DNA from: Candidatus Vogelbacteria bacterium RIFOXYD1_FULL_51_18
Lineage (GTDB): Bacteria > Patescibacteriota > Minisyncoccia > Phycocordibacterales > UBA9988
Length of the DNA: 33,005 nucleotides
Assembly (NCBI GenBank): GCA_001823095.1
Contig: MHTL01000013.1
Location: 1 to 33,005 of the forward strand
Direction of reading: 5' to 3'
Shown: piece by piece, positions 8,196-15,965 of the stretch
How the letters are laid out: each line of letters begins with the position of its first letter
How positions within the stretch are numbered: position 1 is the stretch's first letter
Made by a program: the position numbers and the translations under genes
The notes under the pieces: model-generated
Database searches by the model: none
What the model was told of the DNA's origin: nothing
Seen by the model: the letters and a program-made list of their open reading frames with translations, nothing else

Positions 8196-9293
8196 TTAAC
8201 GGTTCATAGGCATTACTAAATAAAGAAATGAGTTGTCTCCATCATCTTTAATGAGAAGTGGCTTTCCTTTCCCATTACAGCCGATCATTGTTGTTGAGCG
8301 TTTAAGAATTGGAAAAACTTCACTTAAATACCTTACATTTACATTCATTTCAACATCTTCGCCATCAATGAGTGATGAAATTTTTTCTGAATATTCCCCC
8401 TTCTCTGAATTTTGAGAGTGAACTTCAAAAACAGCCCCTTCTGAATGTATAGTGAGTTGGATTTGGTTTGTTTTGTCGCAAAAAATATGAGCTGATTTGA
8501 GCGTATTGTGAATATCTTTTTGCGGAGCCTTGATGGTTGTTGAGAAACTGCTGGGAATCAGCTGTGGGTAATCCGGGTAAACCCCATCAATAAGCCGCGA
8601 AGTAATGATGTATCCGCCACTCTCTAATAAGAGAAGTGATGGGGATGTGTATATACTCACTTGCTCTTCGGCATTCTCTAAAATACGCCCTATTTCTATA
8701 GCATTTTTAAATGGAATAATGATTTTTAATGAATCAGTCGAGTGTGAGTGGTTATATTTTTTTTCAGCCAAACGGAATCCATCTGTTGAAACAAAATATA
8801 ATTCTGATTCAAGTGTGTAAATATACACACTTGCAATCTCTGGTTTAATATCACTCACTGCGGAAGAGAAGACCACTGATTGGATTCCGGAGATAAAATT
8901 TTTTGATTCGAAAACAAATTCATTCTCTTTTGATGTTTTTGGCAGATTAGGATAATCATCACTGGAGATACATTTAATTACTGATGTGTATGTTGGAGTT
9001 GAAAGTGTAATATTTCCATTAAATTCCTCAAGAGTGACTATTTCATAAAGAGAATTATATAACACAGAGATGAGTAATTGTCCTGGAATCAACACACATC
9101 CTTCGTGTAAAATTTTTGCGGGGATACTCACTTCAACTCCAATATCAAGATTTGTCGCCCGAAGGAGTAATTTATTTTTATTTGTGCGAATATAAATAAA
9201 CGATAATGATGGAAGTGATAGATTTTTACCAGTTACACGGTCAAGGGTAATTAATATATTTTTTAATATCTCTCTCGAGCATTCGGCTTTCAT
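8196..9293 (-). CDS. dnaN: DNA polymerase III beta clamp
   Basis: MKAECSREILKNILITLDRVTGKNLSLPSLSFIYI, STDGFRLAEKKY, C-terminal LYLVMPMNR; adjacent to dnaA. Confidence 0.93.
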   Translation of the reverse strand: MKAECSREILKNILITLDRVTGKNLSLPSLSFIYIRTNKNKLLLRATNLDIGVEVSIPAKILHEGCVLIPGQLLISVLYNSLYEIVTLEEFNGNITLSTPTYTSVIKCISSDDYPNLPKTSKENEFVFESKNFISGIQSVVFSSAVSDIKPEIASVYIYTLESELYFVSTDGFRLAEKKYNHSHSTDSLKIIIPFKNAIEIGRILENAEEQVSIYTSPSLLLLESGGYIITSRLIDGVYPDYPQLIPSSFSTTIKAPQKDIHNTLKSAHIFCDKTNQIQLTIHSEGAVFEVHSQNSEKGEYSEKISSLIDGEDVEMNVNVRYLSEVFPILKRSTTMIGCNGKGKPLLIKDDGDNSFLYLVMPMNR

Positions 9294-9332
9294 AATAATT
9301 TATTCTTTATATAAGATTATTACTATTAGGTA

Positions 9333-9494
9333 TGTGGATAGAGTGGATTAATTGATTTTCTTTTTAATTGAGTTGATTTTTTGAATATTTTTTTATGTAT
9401 GGAATGTGGATAATGTAATGGTTATTTTTTTATCTTTTTTATCTATTATTTTTTATCCACTTTATAGTATTGTATTATTCACTTTTTATACACA
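9333..9494. promoter_or_regulatory. Putative oriC: DnaA-box cluster in the AT-rich dnaA-dnaN intergenic region
   Basis: TTATACACA (9486-9494,+), TTATCCACT (9453-9461,+), TGTGGATAA (9405-9413; exact box on -), TGTGGATAG (9333-9341; one mismatch on -), in very AT-rich DNA. Confidence 0.65.
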
Positions 9495-9501
9495 CTATGT
9501 A

Positions 9502-10845
9502 TTAGTTATATAACAATAATCGTATCTGCTCGATTTCTTGGGTAACGAGGTTGTTTTGTTTTATTTCTCTTTTTATTTTTTCATACGCGTGCATTACTGT
9601 GGTATGGTCCCTCCCCCCAAGTTTCTGTCCAATGTATGGGTATGAGATATTGAAATCTTCTCGGAGGATATACATAATAATCTGTCTCGGCTTCACCACC
9701 TCTTTTCTTCTTGTTTTTTCACACAACACCCGTTCCTCAATATTATAAAATCCAGCGATGATTTTAAGGACATCTTTAATGGATATTGTTTTTTGAGGTT
9801 TAATAGTGTTTTTAATAAGATTTTTAACCTCTATAAGGTTTAAGTTTCTGTTTTTAAGCTGGCATTGGCAGACGATTGAGTTCAACGCGCCCTCAAGTTC
9901 ACGTATGTTTCCTTTAATTACAGACGCCACATACTCAATAACCTCATCAGAAGGCGTAAAATCACTGTTTTTTATTTTTGACTTCAGCACCGCCAGGCGT
10001 GATTCATAGTCAGGGGGCGCAATGTCAACCATCATCCCCCCCTCAAAACGGGACCGCAATCTCTCCTCAAGGTTGGGGATGTATTTTGGTATTTTGTCCG
10101 ATGAAAAAATAATCTGCTTATTTTGGTCATAAAGGCTGTTAAAAAGATGAAAAAGCTCTTCTTGCGACTTATCTTTATTTGCTATGAATTGGATATCATC
10201 CATAATAAACACATCATATTTTCGGTATTTCTCCTTAAATATATTTGCTTTATTATTTTGTATTGCGCTGACTACTTCAATAACAAACTTTTCAGAAGTG
10301 ATATAGTACACCTTTTTGTTTGGATGGAGCCGTTTAATACTGTTTCCTATTGCCTGGGTAATGTGTGTTTTCCCCAAGCCAGTTCCTCCATAGATATAGA
10401 GTGGATTGTAAACCACACCAGGCGATTTTATAATTGCCTGCCCGGCCGCATACGCCATCTCATTAAAAGGGCCTACGATAAAATTATCAAATATATACTT
10501 AGGATTCAGATTGTCATCTTTGTTTACATAGAGTTCGGTAAGCTCAAGTTGGTCTCTGAAAATCGGTTTTGAGAGCTGTTCTTCAAATTTAACTCGATCT
10601 CCTTTGGTGATAATATACTCAATTTGTTTAATATACTCGGCGTTATTGCGGAGCGCTTTTAACACAGAGAGGTGGTATTTATCGTAAAGCCAATCTTTTA
10701 CAAACGCGTTAGGCACTCCAAGATACACCGTGCCACTCTCTTGTTTTAAAATAGAAGTATTACGGAACCACGTTCCAAAATTTGCTTTTGAGACAGAAGT
10801 CTCTATTTCAGCAAGCGCGCTATCCCACAATTCTTTATTATCCAT
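9502..10845 (-). CDS. dnaA: Chromosomal replication initiator DnaA
   Basis: YNPLYIYGGTGLGKTHITQAIGN, DVFIMDDIQFIANKDKSQEELFHLFN, GNIRELEGALNSI, YPYIGQKLGGRDHTTVMHAYEKI. Confidence 0.98.
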   Translation of the reverse strand: MDNKELWDSALAEIETSVSKANFGTWFRNTSILKQESGTVYLGVPNAFVKDWLYDKYHLSVLKALRNNAEYIKQIEYIITKGDRVKFEEQLSKPIFRDQLELTELYVNKDDNLNPKYIFDNFIVGPFNEMAYAAGQAIIKSPGVVYNPLYIYGGTGLGKTHITQAIGNSIKRLHPNKKVYYITSEKFVIEVVSAIQNNKANIFKEKYRKYDVFIMDDIQFIANKDKSQEELFHLFNSLYDQNKQIIFSSDKIPKYIPNLEERLRSRFEGGMMVDIAPPDYESRLAVLKSKIKNSDFTPSDEVIEYVASVIKGNIRELEGALNSIVCQCQLKNRNLNLIEVKNLIKNTIKPQKTISIKDVLKIIAGFYNIEERVLCEKTRRKEVVKPRQIIMYILREDFNISYPYIGQKLGGRDHTTVMHAYEKIKREIKQNNLVTQEIEQIRLLLYN

Positions 10846-10933
10846 AAAAACAACGTTTCTTTTATTAAGCGATTATAGTCTTCTCGCGCGCAAAGCACAA
10901 ACTATTACAGGTTGTTTATAAGGAGTGGATTTC

Positions 10934-10942
10934 TGTGGATAA
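10934..10942 (-). promoter_or_regulatory. DnaA box in the dnaA/rpmH divergent region
   Basis: TGTGGATAA (reverse complement TTATCCACA), exact consensus. Confidence 0.6.
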
Positions 10943-10960
10943 CTATGCTATGCTCTTTTT

Positions 10961-11095
10961 ATGTCGTTTACCTATCAACCAAAGAAGCGAAAGAGGCAAA
11001 AAACACATGGGTATCTGTCACGGACAAAAACTTCATCGGGGAAGCGCGTAATTTTAAGGAGAATGAGGAAGGGTCGCCAGAGGCTGGCGGTGTAG
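10961..11095 (+). CDS. rpmH: 50S ribosomal protein L34
   Basis: Own translation: [44 protein letters not shown]; canonical L34 pattern; directly upstream of rnpA. Missing from the supplied ORF track, which shows another frame. Confidence 0.97.
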   Translation: MSFTYQPKKRKRQKTHGYLSRTKTSSGKRVILRRMRKGRQRLAV

Positions 11096-11104
11096 CTTTT
11101 TACC

Positions 11105-11440
11105 ATGCTTTCTAAAAAAAACCGGCTACGCAGAGCCGATTTTTCTGTGAGACGGGCATGGAATACATATCGAGATAAAATCCTTACTTTACGGGTTTCT
11201 AAGACAGAAGGCCCCAATAAAACATCAGTTATCATTCCTAAATCTGTCGTAAAAAGCGCGGTAGAGCGGCACTCTATCAAGCGTCTGATCTATATATGTG
11301 TTGAGAAACATCCCGTCAATAAAATGTCGGGCTTTGTTTTTGTATTTCGACTCACCACACTCCCTACAAGCCCTTTTGCCGAACAGATACGGATGAGTTC
11401 CAGAAAACTCATCAACGAAGCGCATTGTATGCTAAGGTAA
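11105..11440 (+). CDS. rnpA: Ribonuclease P protein component
   Basis: LSKKNRLRRADFSVRRA..., SVVKSAVERHSIKRLIYICVE; context rpmH-rnpA-yidC. Confidence 0.9.
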   Translation: MLSKKNRLRRADFSVRRAWNTYRDKILTLRVSKTEGPNKTSVIIPKSVVKSAVERHSIKRLIYICVEKHPVNKMSGFVFVFRLTTLPTSPFAEQIRMSSRKLINEAHCMLR

Positions 11441-11446
11441 TACGGT

Positions 11447-12172
11447 ATGTTCCAGACATTTATTTCAGAACCTCTCTATAATGCGCTGGTCTTTATTACC
11501 GGTATGCTCCCCGGAAATAATATCGGTCTCTCTATCATCATTCTTACCATCCTAATAAAGGTTCTCCTCATCCCACTGCAGAATCGAGCGCTTACCACAC
11601 AGCGGGAAATAAAAAAAATAGAGCCGGAATTGAAGAGAATAAAGAAAGAGTGCGCAGGAAATAAGGAGCTTGAGGCTCGGAAGGTTATGGGGCTCTACCG
11701 GGAGCATAACGTCAATCCCTTTGCGGGGTTTGCGGTCATTTTAATCCAAATCCCAATCTTTATAGGGCTTTTTCTGGTATTCCGCGAGGGGTTAGAATCT
11801 GTGCGCTTTACCTTGTATCCTTTTGTACAGGTGCCCTCACATGTAAATCCTATCTTTTTTGGAGTTGACCTGGGGATGAGGAGTATTGTGTTTGCGGTAG
11901 GAATTGCAATTACCCAGTTTATCCAAACGTACATCTCCATTCCTCCCCCCTCACCCCGCGAGAACAATTCCTCCTTTGCTGATGATTTTAGCAGGAGTCT
12001 TAGCTTCCAAATGAAATACATCATGCCAATTGTCCTTGGAGTTGTGTCGGCAGGGCTCCCGGCGGCTGTTTCGGTCTATTGGCTTACGAGCACAGTCTTT
12101 TCAATTATATATGAATTGTGGTACCGTCGTTTACACCCGTCCGGCGGGTTACAGGTCAGTCAGGCGAAGTGA
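11447..12172 (+). CDS. yidC: YidC/Oxa1 membrane protein insertase
   Basis: NIGLSIIILTILIKVLLIPLQNRALTTQREIKKIEPELKRI, FAGFAVILIQIPIFIGLFLVF, QMKYIMPIVLGVVSAGLPAAVSVYWLTSTVFSI. Confidence 0.93.
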   Translation: MFQTFISEPLYNALVFITGMLPGNNIGLSIIILTILIKVLLIPLQNRALTTQREIKKIEPELKRIKKECAGNKELEARKVMGLYREHNVNPFAGFAVILIQIPIFIGLFLVFREGLESVRFTLYPFVQVPSHVNPIFFGVDLGMRSIVFAVGIAITQFIQTYISIPPPSPRENNSSFADDFSRSLSFQMKYIMPIVLGVVSAGLPAAVSVYWLTSTVFSIIYELWYRRLHPSGGLQVSQAK

Positions 12173-13390
12173 CCACAAAGTCTGCGAAGATTTCTCAATG
12201 TAGAAGAGCAGAGTCTCTCCTGAATCAAGGTTCAAAGAGAGCGCTTCTCCACGGGTGCCGCCAGCAAGCCTGGGGTTCCAAAGGATATCACTTTCTCCTG
12301 TTTTTACGTTAAACTTCCATATTTTTGTCTCTGTGGAGACTTCCCCACGGTACCAACTGTCGGGGAATTCTGCAGTAGGGAGCGCGTCGGGGACAGAACA
12401 ATAGAGAGTGTTTGCAATCTTTTTTGACCACATACATGAGGTGGGGGGCACTTGGAATGAGAGGGGAGTTATGTCTCCCGTTTTGATTGTATACAAGAAG
12501 AGATTGAACCCGCTCTTGTCTCTACTCTCCGCAAAGACAAATTGTGAAGCATTTGGATGTATTAGCGCAGTGAGCCCCGGGATATTGCCCATAGCTCGTG
12601 TAGATGCCCCGGTCTGGCTATTGATGAGCAAGAGGACGCCTCGTGCCTGTGAAGAACCCTTCGTTTCCAGCGCAAGAGTGCCCTCTGACGGCCAGGAAAC
12701 ATTCCATTCGTTAAGTGGTGAACGGAAGAGCTCCCGCTTCTTCCCAGAGGCAAAATCAGTGATGTAGAGAATACCCCCCATCTTCCCTCTTACCACGGTG
12801 GCGTAACGGTCTTTTTTGGGGGAGAGCGCGATACTTACAATAGAGTCGCTTATAAATGTCCCAACCTCCACATTTGTGCTTGCAGTGACGCTCTTTTTGA
12901 TTGTTTGGATATACGTCTGGGCTCCAGAGTTCCCCTCATAGCGGGAGATAATATAGTAGTTGCTTTTTGTCTCTCCTACATACGCTTCTTGTATGCCCAC
13001 CATAGTGCTATTAGAGAGTTTATCAACGGTGCCGCTTGCGATATTCATGCGGTACACATGGCCAGTACTCTTATCAACAGCGACGACGGTCGTGCTTGTA
13101 GCTCCGCCAAAGATACCGAACCCGGCAATGGGGTTTGATGCGAGCTCCCATGCCCGCACACCACCCCCGGTTGAAATAACACCAAGGGTGCTGGTCGCCG
13201 TACTTGTTCCCACCACTGTCTCTCCTAACCCCTCCCCTATTGGGAAAAGCGGCTCCGTTGACGTGGCTATTATTGGTTCAGCCGGCTCGGCAGGCTCATA
13301 GAAGAGGGTGTACCAAATAAGCCCTCCTCCTACAGAGAGAAGGATAACGATGACGGCTCCGAATGTGATTTTAGTGATTAGTGAAGACAT
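12149..13390 (-). CDS. Membrane-anchored protein, possible beta-propeller/TolB-like extracellular domain
   Basis: N-terminal TM (FGAVIVILLSVGGGLIWYTLF), then repetitive beta-type segments (STGHVYRMNIASGTVDKL; YITDFASGKKRELFRSPLNEWNVSWPSEGTLAL). Confidence 0.5.
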   Translation of the reverse strand: MSSLITKITFGAVIVILLSVGGGLIWYTLFYEPAEPAEPIIATSTEPLFPIGEGLGETVVGTSTATSTLGVISTGGGVRAWELASNPIAGFGIFGGATSTTVVAVDKSTGHVYRMNIASGTVDKLSNSTMVGIQEAYVGETKSNYYIISRYEGNSGAQTYIQTIKKSVTASTNVEVGTFISDSIVSIALSPKKDRYATVVRGKMGGILYITDFASGKKRELFRSPLNEWNVSWPSEGTLALETKGSSQARGVLLLINSQTGASTRAMGNIPGLTALIHPNASQFVFAESRDKSGFNLFLYTIKTGDITPLSFQVPPTSCMWSKKIANTLYCSVPDALPTAEFPDSWYRGEVSTETKIWKFNVKTGESDILWNPRLAGGTRGEALSLNLDSGETLLFYIEKSSQTLWSLRLTDL

Positions 13391-13391
13391 G

Positions 13392-14627
13392 TTAATTTTT
13401 TGGGCAGACGCCGGTGCTTACATGGAGATGGTTGCCTTCATCAAGAACATATGCCCCAGGGTCGCACTTTCGCGCCGCGGCCGACAAAACTTTTTTATTC
13501 CACTCGTCGCCAAAGTCCACCGCCATTGAACCGTTTGACCCGGTACCTCCTCCATAGTGGCACGAGTTGCGGCTGTGCGCGCAATTACTACTAGAGTTTG
13601 CTCCGTTGCATTCATCCAATTTGCCAATATGCCCGGAGTCGCTGATGGAGGAAATCTGCCCGATACTCGTATCCGGTATTTCTTGCCGCATACAAGAGAG
13701 TAATGTTTTTAATGAGTGAGACATGTCACCGGCTTGCCTTTCAATGCCTCCCTGGTAGCGCCATGTTCCAGCATCAGCTGTTCCGGAACCTTCATTACTG
13801 CAGAGAGGATATCCTTGGACATTCCGAGTAACGGATTCCGAGTTCACACAATCCCCGGTGCCCGTTTGGTAAGCATTTCTTGCTGAGGAGCACTCTTCAT
13901 TTGTTGTGTATGGACCTTTGTAGCATATTTGTCCTTCTTTATTTAAGATAAAGTAATAACGTTGGTTCTCCGTGTCTATTTTCCCGTAACATCCAAACCC
14001 AGTACGGAAGACTCTGTACTCGCAGTTATGAGGCTCTATCTCTCTGTATCCATTTTGAGGATTCTTGAAACTACCTATCCACTGACAGTCTAGATAGCCG
14101 TTTTCAGAACACTTACCCCACTCATCTTTTGGTTGTTCTTCAGACTGATCTTTTTCCCTATCCTCGTGCTCCAAATCACGTGTCCCACCGGGGCCATAGA
14201 GACCCTCACGGATTGCTGTCGGATTTGCTGATAGCTTGCCAATATCTAAATTAAGCGTTTCAGTCGAGACCAAGTCTGGATTCACCGTCTGGAGAATAAG
14301 GAAAGCGGAAACAGCGAGGAGGAGGCCAAAGACGGCATTGGTAATGCGCTCTTTGCCCTGCTCCTTGCCGCTCCCGGAAAATGAGGAGATGTACTCAATG
14401 CCGCCCCACACAATCATGAGTACTGCAAGCGCTGCGGCAATGGCAATAAAGGTGGTAAAAAGTGTGCTCATATACTCCCCAAACTGCACCCGAGCCCCCT
14501 CTGTTTTATTGACAACACTCGGCTCAAGGAGAATCACACCGCTCCCTGTTGGATCTGCCGCGAGCACGAGAGGTACTCCGGTGAGGAGAATAATACTTGC
14601 GGCAAATAGAGGGAGCATTCTTTTCAT
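13392..14627 (-). CDS. Pilin-like (VirB2/TrbC-type) protein with C-terminal putative M15-like peptidase domain
   Basis: Signal peptide, then TM pair LFTTFIAIAAALAVLMIVWGGIEYI...ITNAVFGLLLAVSAFLILQTV. C-terminus SCHYGGGTGSNGSMAVDFGDEW...DEGNHLHVSTGVC fits an H-x-x-G...A-x-D...H-x-H-type M15 layout. Cys-rich middle. Confidence 0.55.
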   Translation of the reverse strand: MKRMLPLFAASIILLTGVPLVLAADPTGSGVILLEPSVVNKTEGARVQFGEYMSTLFTTFIAIAAALAVLMIVWGGIEYISSFSGSGKEQGKERITNAVFGLLLAVSAFLILQTVNPDLVSTETLNLDIGKLSANPTAIREGLYGPGGTRDLEHEDREKDQSEEQPKDEWGKCSENGYLDCQWIGSFKNPQNGYREIEPHNCEYRVFRTGFGCYGKIDTENQRYYFILNKEGQICYKGPYTTNEECSSARNAYQTGTGDCVNSESVTRNVQGYPLCSNEGSGTADAGTWRYQGGIERQAGDMSHSLKTLLSCMRQEIPDTSIGQISSISDSGHIGKLDECNGANSSSNCAHSRNSCHYGGGTGSNGSMAVDFGDEWNKKVLSAAARKCDPGAYVLDEGNHLHVSTGVCPKN

Positions 14628-14631
14628 AGTA

Positions 14632-15633
14632 TTAAAATTGCGATGCAGAATTCCCTAAATTAACTGATCCTGACCACGCGGCGCTCTGAAGGAGATTGCT
14701 TGGGTGTGTAGCCGTCACCGAAATGCGCGCTGTTCCCGCGGCGCCCCCCTTGCGCAGGGTCACCAACGAGTTCCCCTCCGGTTCTGTGGGGAGTAGCTTG
14801 CCATTTAGGGACCACATGAGTGTTGTAGGATTTGTCCCGTCTGTCGCGAGAGAAAAGTAATAGGCGGCAGCGCGCACACCCATTTCGTCGCTTAGAAGGG
14901 AGAATGAAGTCCCCAAAGCTTTATTATAAAGGGTTCCCAAAAGCGCGGGGGCTGGATAGAGCACGACGCGAGGATTGCTCACGAGGATACCCATGCTCCT
15001 ACTGGCTGAAATGGTCCCGTCAGAGGAGCTGACCGTTACGGTTATGTGGTTCTCATTAAAAAGCTTTGCGCTGGTAAAGGTGAAAGATTGTTTTCCCAGT
15101 CCGGAGACGCTCCCGATATTCTTGCCGTCCTTGCTCCATTTGTAGATGAGTTTGCTGGGAGCTATCCGCGTGCCACCTGCTGTTGTAAGCTCTGGAAGTG
15201 CGACAACAGTGACGATACTCTCTGATGTGGCCAGACTATGTCCACGGTAAAATGGCTGGGTGTATACTCGCGCCTCCCAGAGAAGGTCAATAAGAGAAGG
15301 AGTTACCGTGATGCTCTTTTGGTAGCGGGCACCTTCCACGCTGGCTACAGAAAGTGAAATATATGTGGCTGCGCCCGATCGGCTTGTCTCAAGCATATAA
15401 TTTTTTTCCGCGGGGCCCCTTAATACCTCCTTCCCACCTACACTCCAAATAAAGACGGCCTGGTTGCTGTCAAAAGAGCGTCCAGACGCGGTAATCGTTA
15501 CTGACTCCCCAGGGCCTGGGAATTCTGGTGATACGGAAATAATGATTGCATCATCACCGCGTATGCTCGCGCCCTGCACTGCGAAAGGGAAGGTGAGAAT
15601 TATAAGCAGTAGAGAAAAGTTTCGCGCCCGCAT
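14632..15633 (-). CDS. Secreted protein with Ig-like/PKD-like domains
   Basis: Signal peptide (FSLLLIILTFPFAVQGAS); repeats such as FPGPGESVTITASGRSFDSNQAVFIWSVGGKEV, LIYKWSKDGKNIGSVSGLGKQSFTF, TTLMWSLNGKLL. Confidence 0.55.
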   Translation of the reverse strand: MRARNFSLLLIILTFPFAVQGASIRGDDAIIISVSPEFPGPGESVTITASGRSFDSNQAVFIWSVGGKEVLRGPAEKNYMLETSRSGAATYISLSVASVEGARYQKSITVTPSLIDLLWEARVYTQPFYRGHSLATSESIVTVVALPELTTAGGTRIAPSKLIYKWSKDGKNIGSVSGLGKQSFTFTSAKLFNENHITVTVSSSDGTISASRSMGILVSNPRVVLYPAPALLGTLYNKALGTSFSLLSDEMGVRAAAYYFSLATDGTNPTTLMWSLNGKLLPTEPEGNSLVTLRKGGAAGTARISVTATHPSNLLQSAAWSGSVNLGNSASQF

Positions 15634-15635
15634 AC

Positions 15636-15965
15636 CTATAGTGTAGCATGCGCCCGCGACCTGTCCTCAATCCGCGAGAGGACAATAATAGAGAGAACGT
15701 AAAGTGTCCACATAGGAAGTATGGAAACAAAGGGAATCATCTCAATAACGCTGCTGACAAATGCCGACGCAAGCTTGCGGGAGCCAAAGACGCTCACACT
15801 GTGCGTTGCAAACACAAAGTAGGCCGTAAGCCATACAAAAATGCCAATGACAGGATTAAGGACAAAGCCAACACCGATGAGGTTGCTAAAGGCTTGAAGT
15901 GTTTCAGCAAGGAGAGTCCCGCAGATGAGGAGGGTGGCGGTGATAGAATTAATTCGATGCTTCAT
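15636..15965 (-). CDS. Small integral membrane protein
   Basis: 109 aa, several hydrophobic segments; coupled (17-bp overlap) to the VirB4-like gene. Confidence 0.6.
   Translation of the reverse strand: MKHRINSITATLLICGTLLAETLQAFSNLIGVGFVLNPVIGIFVWLTAYFVFATHSVSVFGSRKLASAFVSSVIEMIPFVSILPMWTLYVLSIIVLSRIEDRSRAHATL

Noticed and set aside
10912-11115. 67-aa plus-strand ORF ([33 protein letters not shown]...)
   Set aside because: Wrong frame over rpmH; the true product is L34 at 10961-11095.
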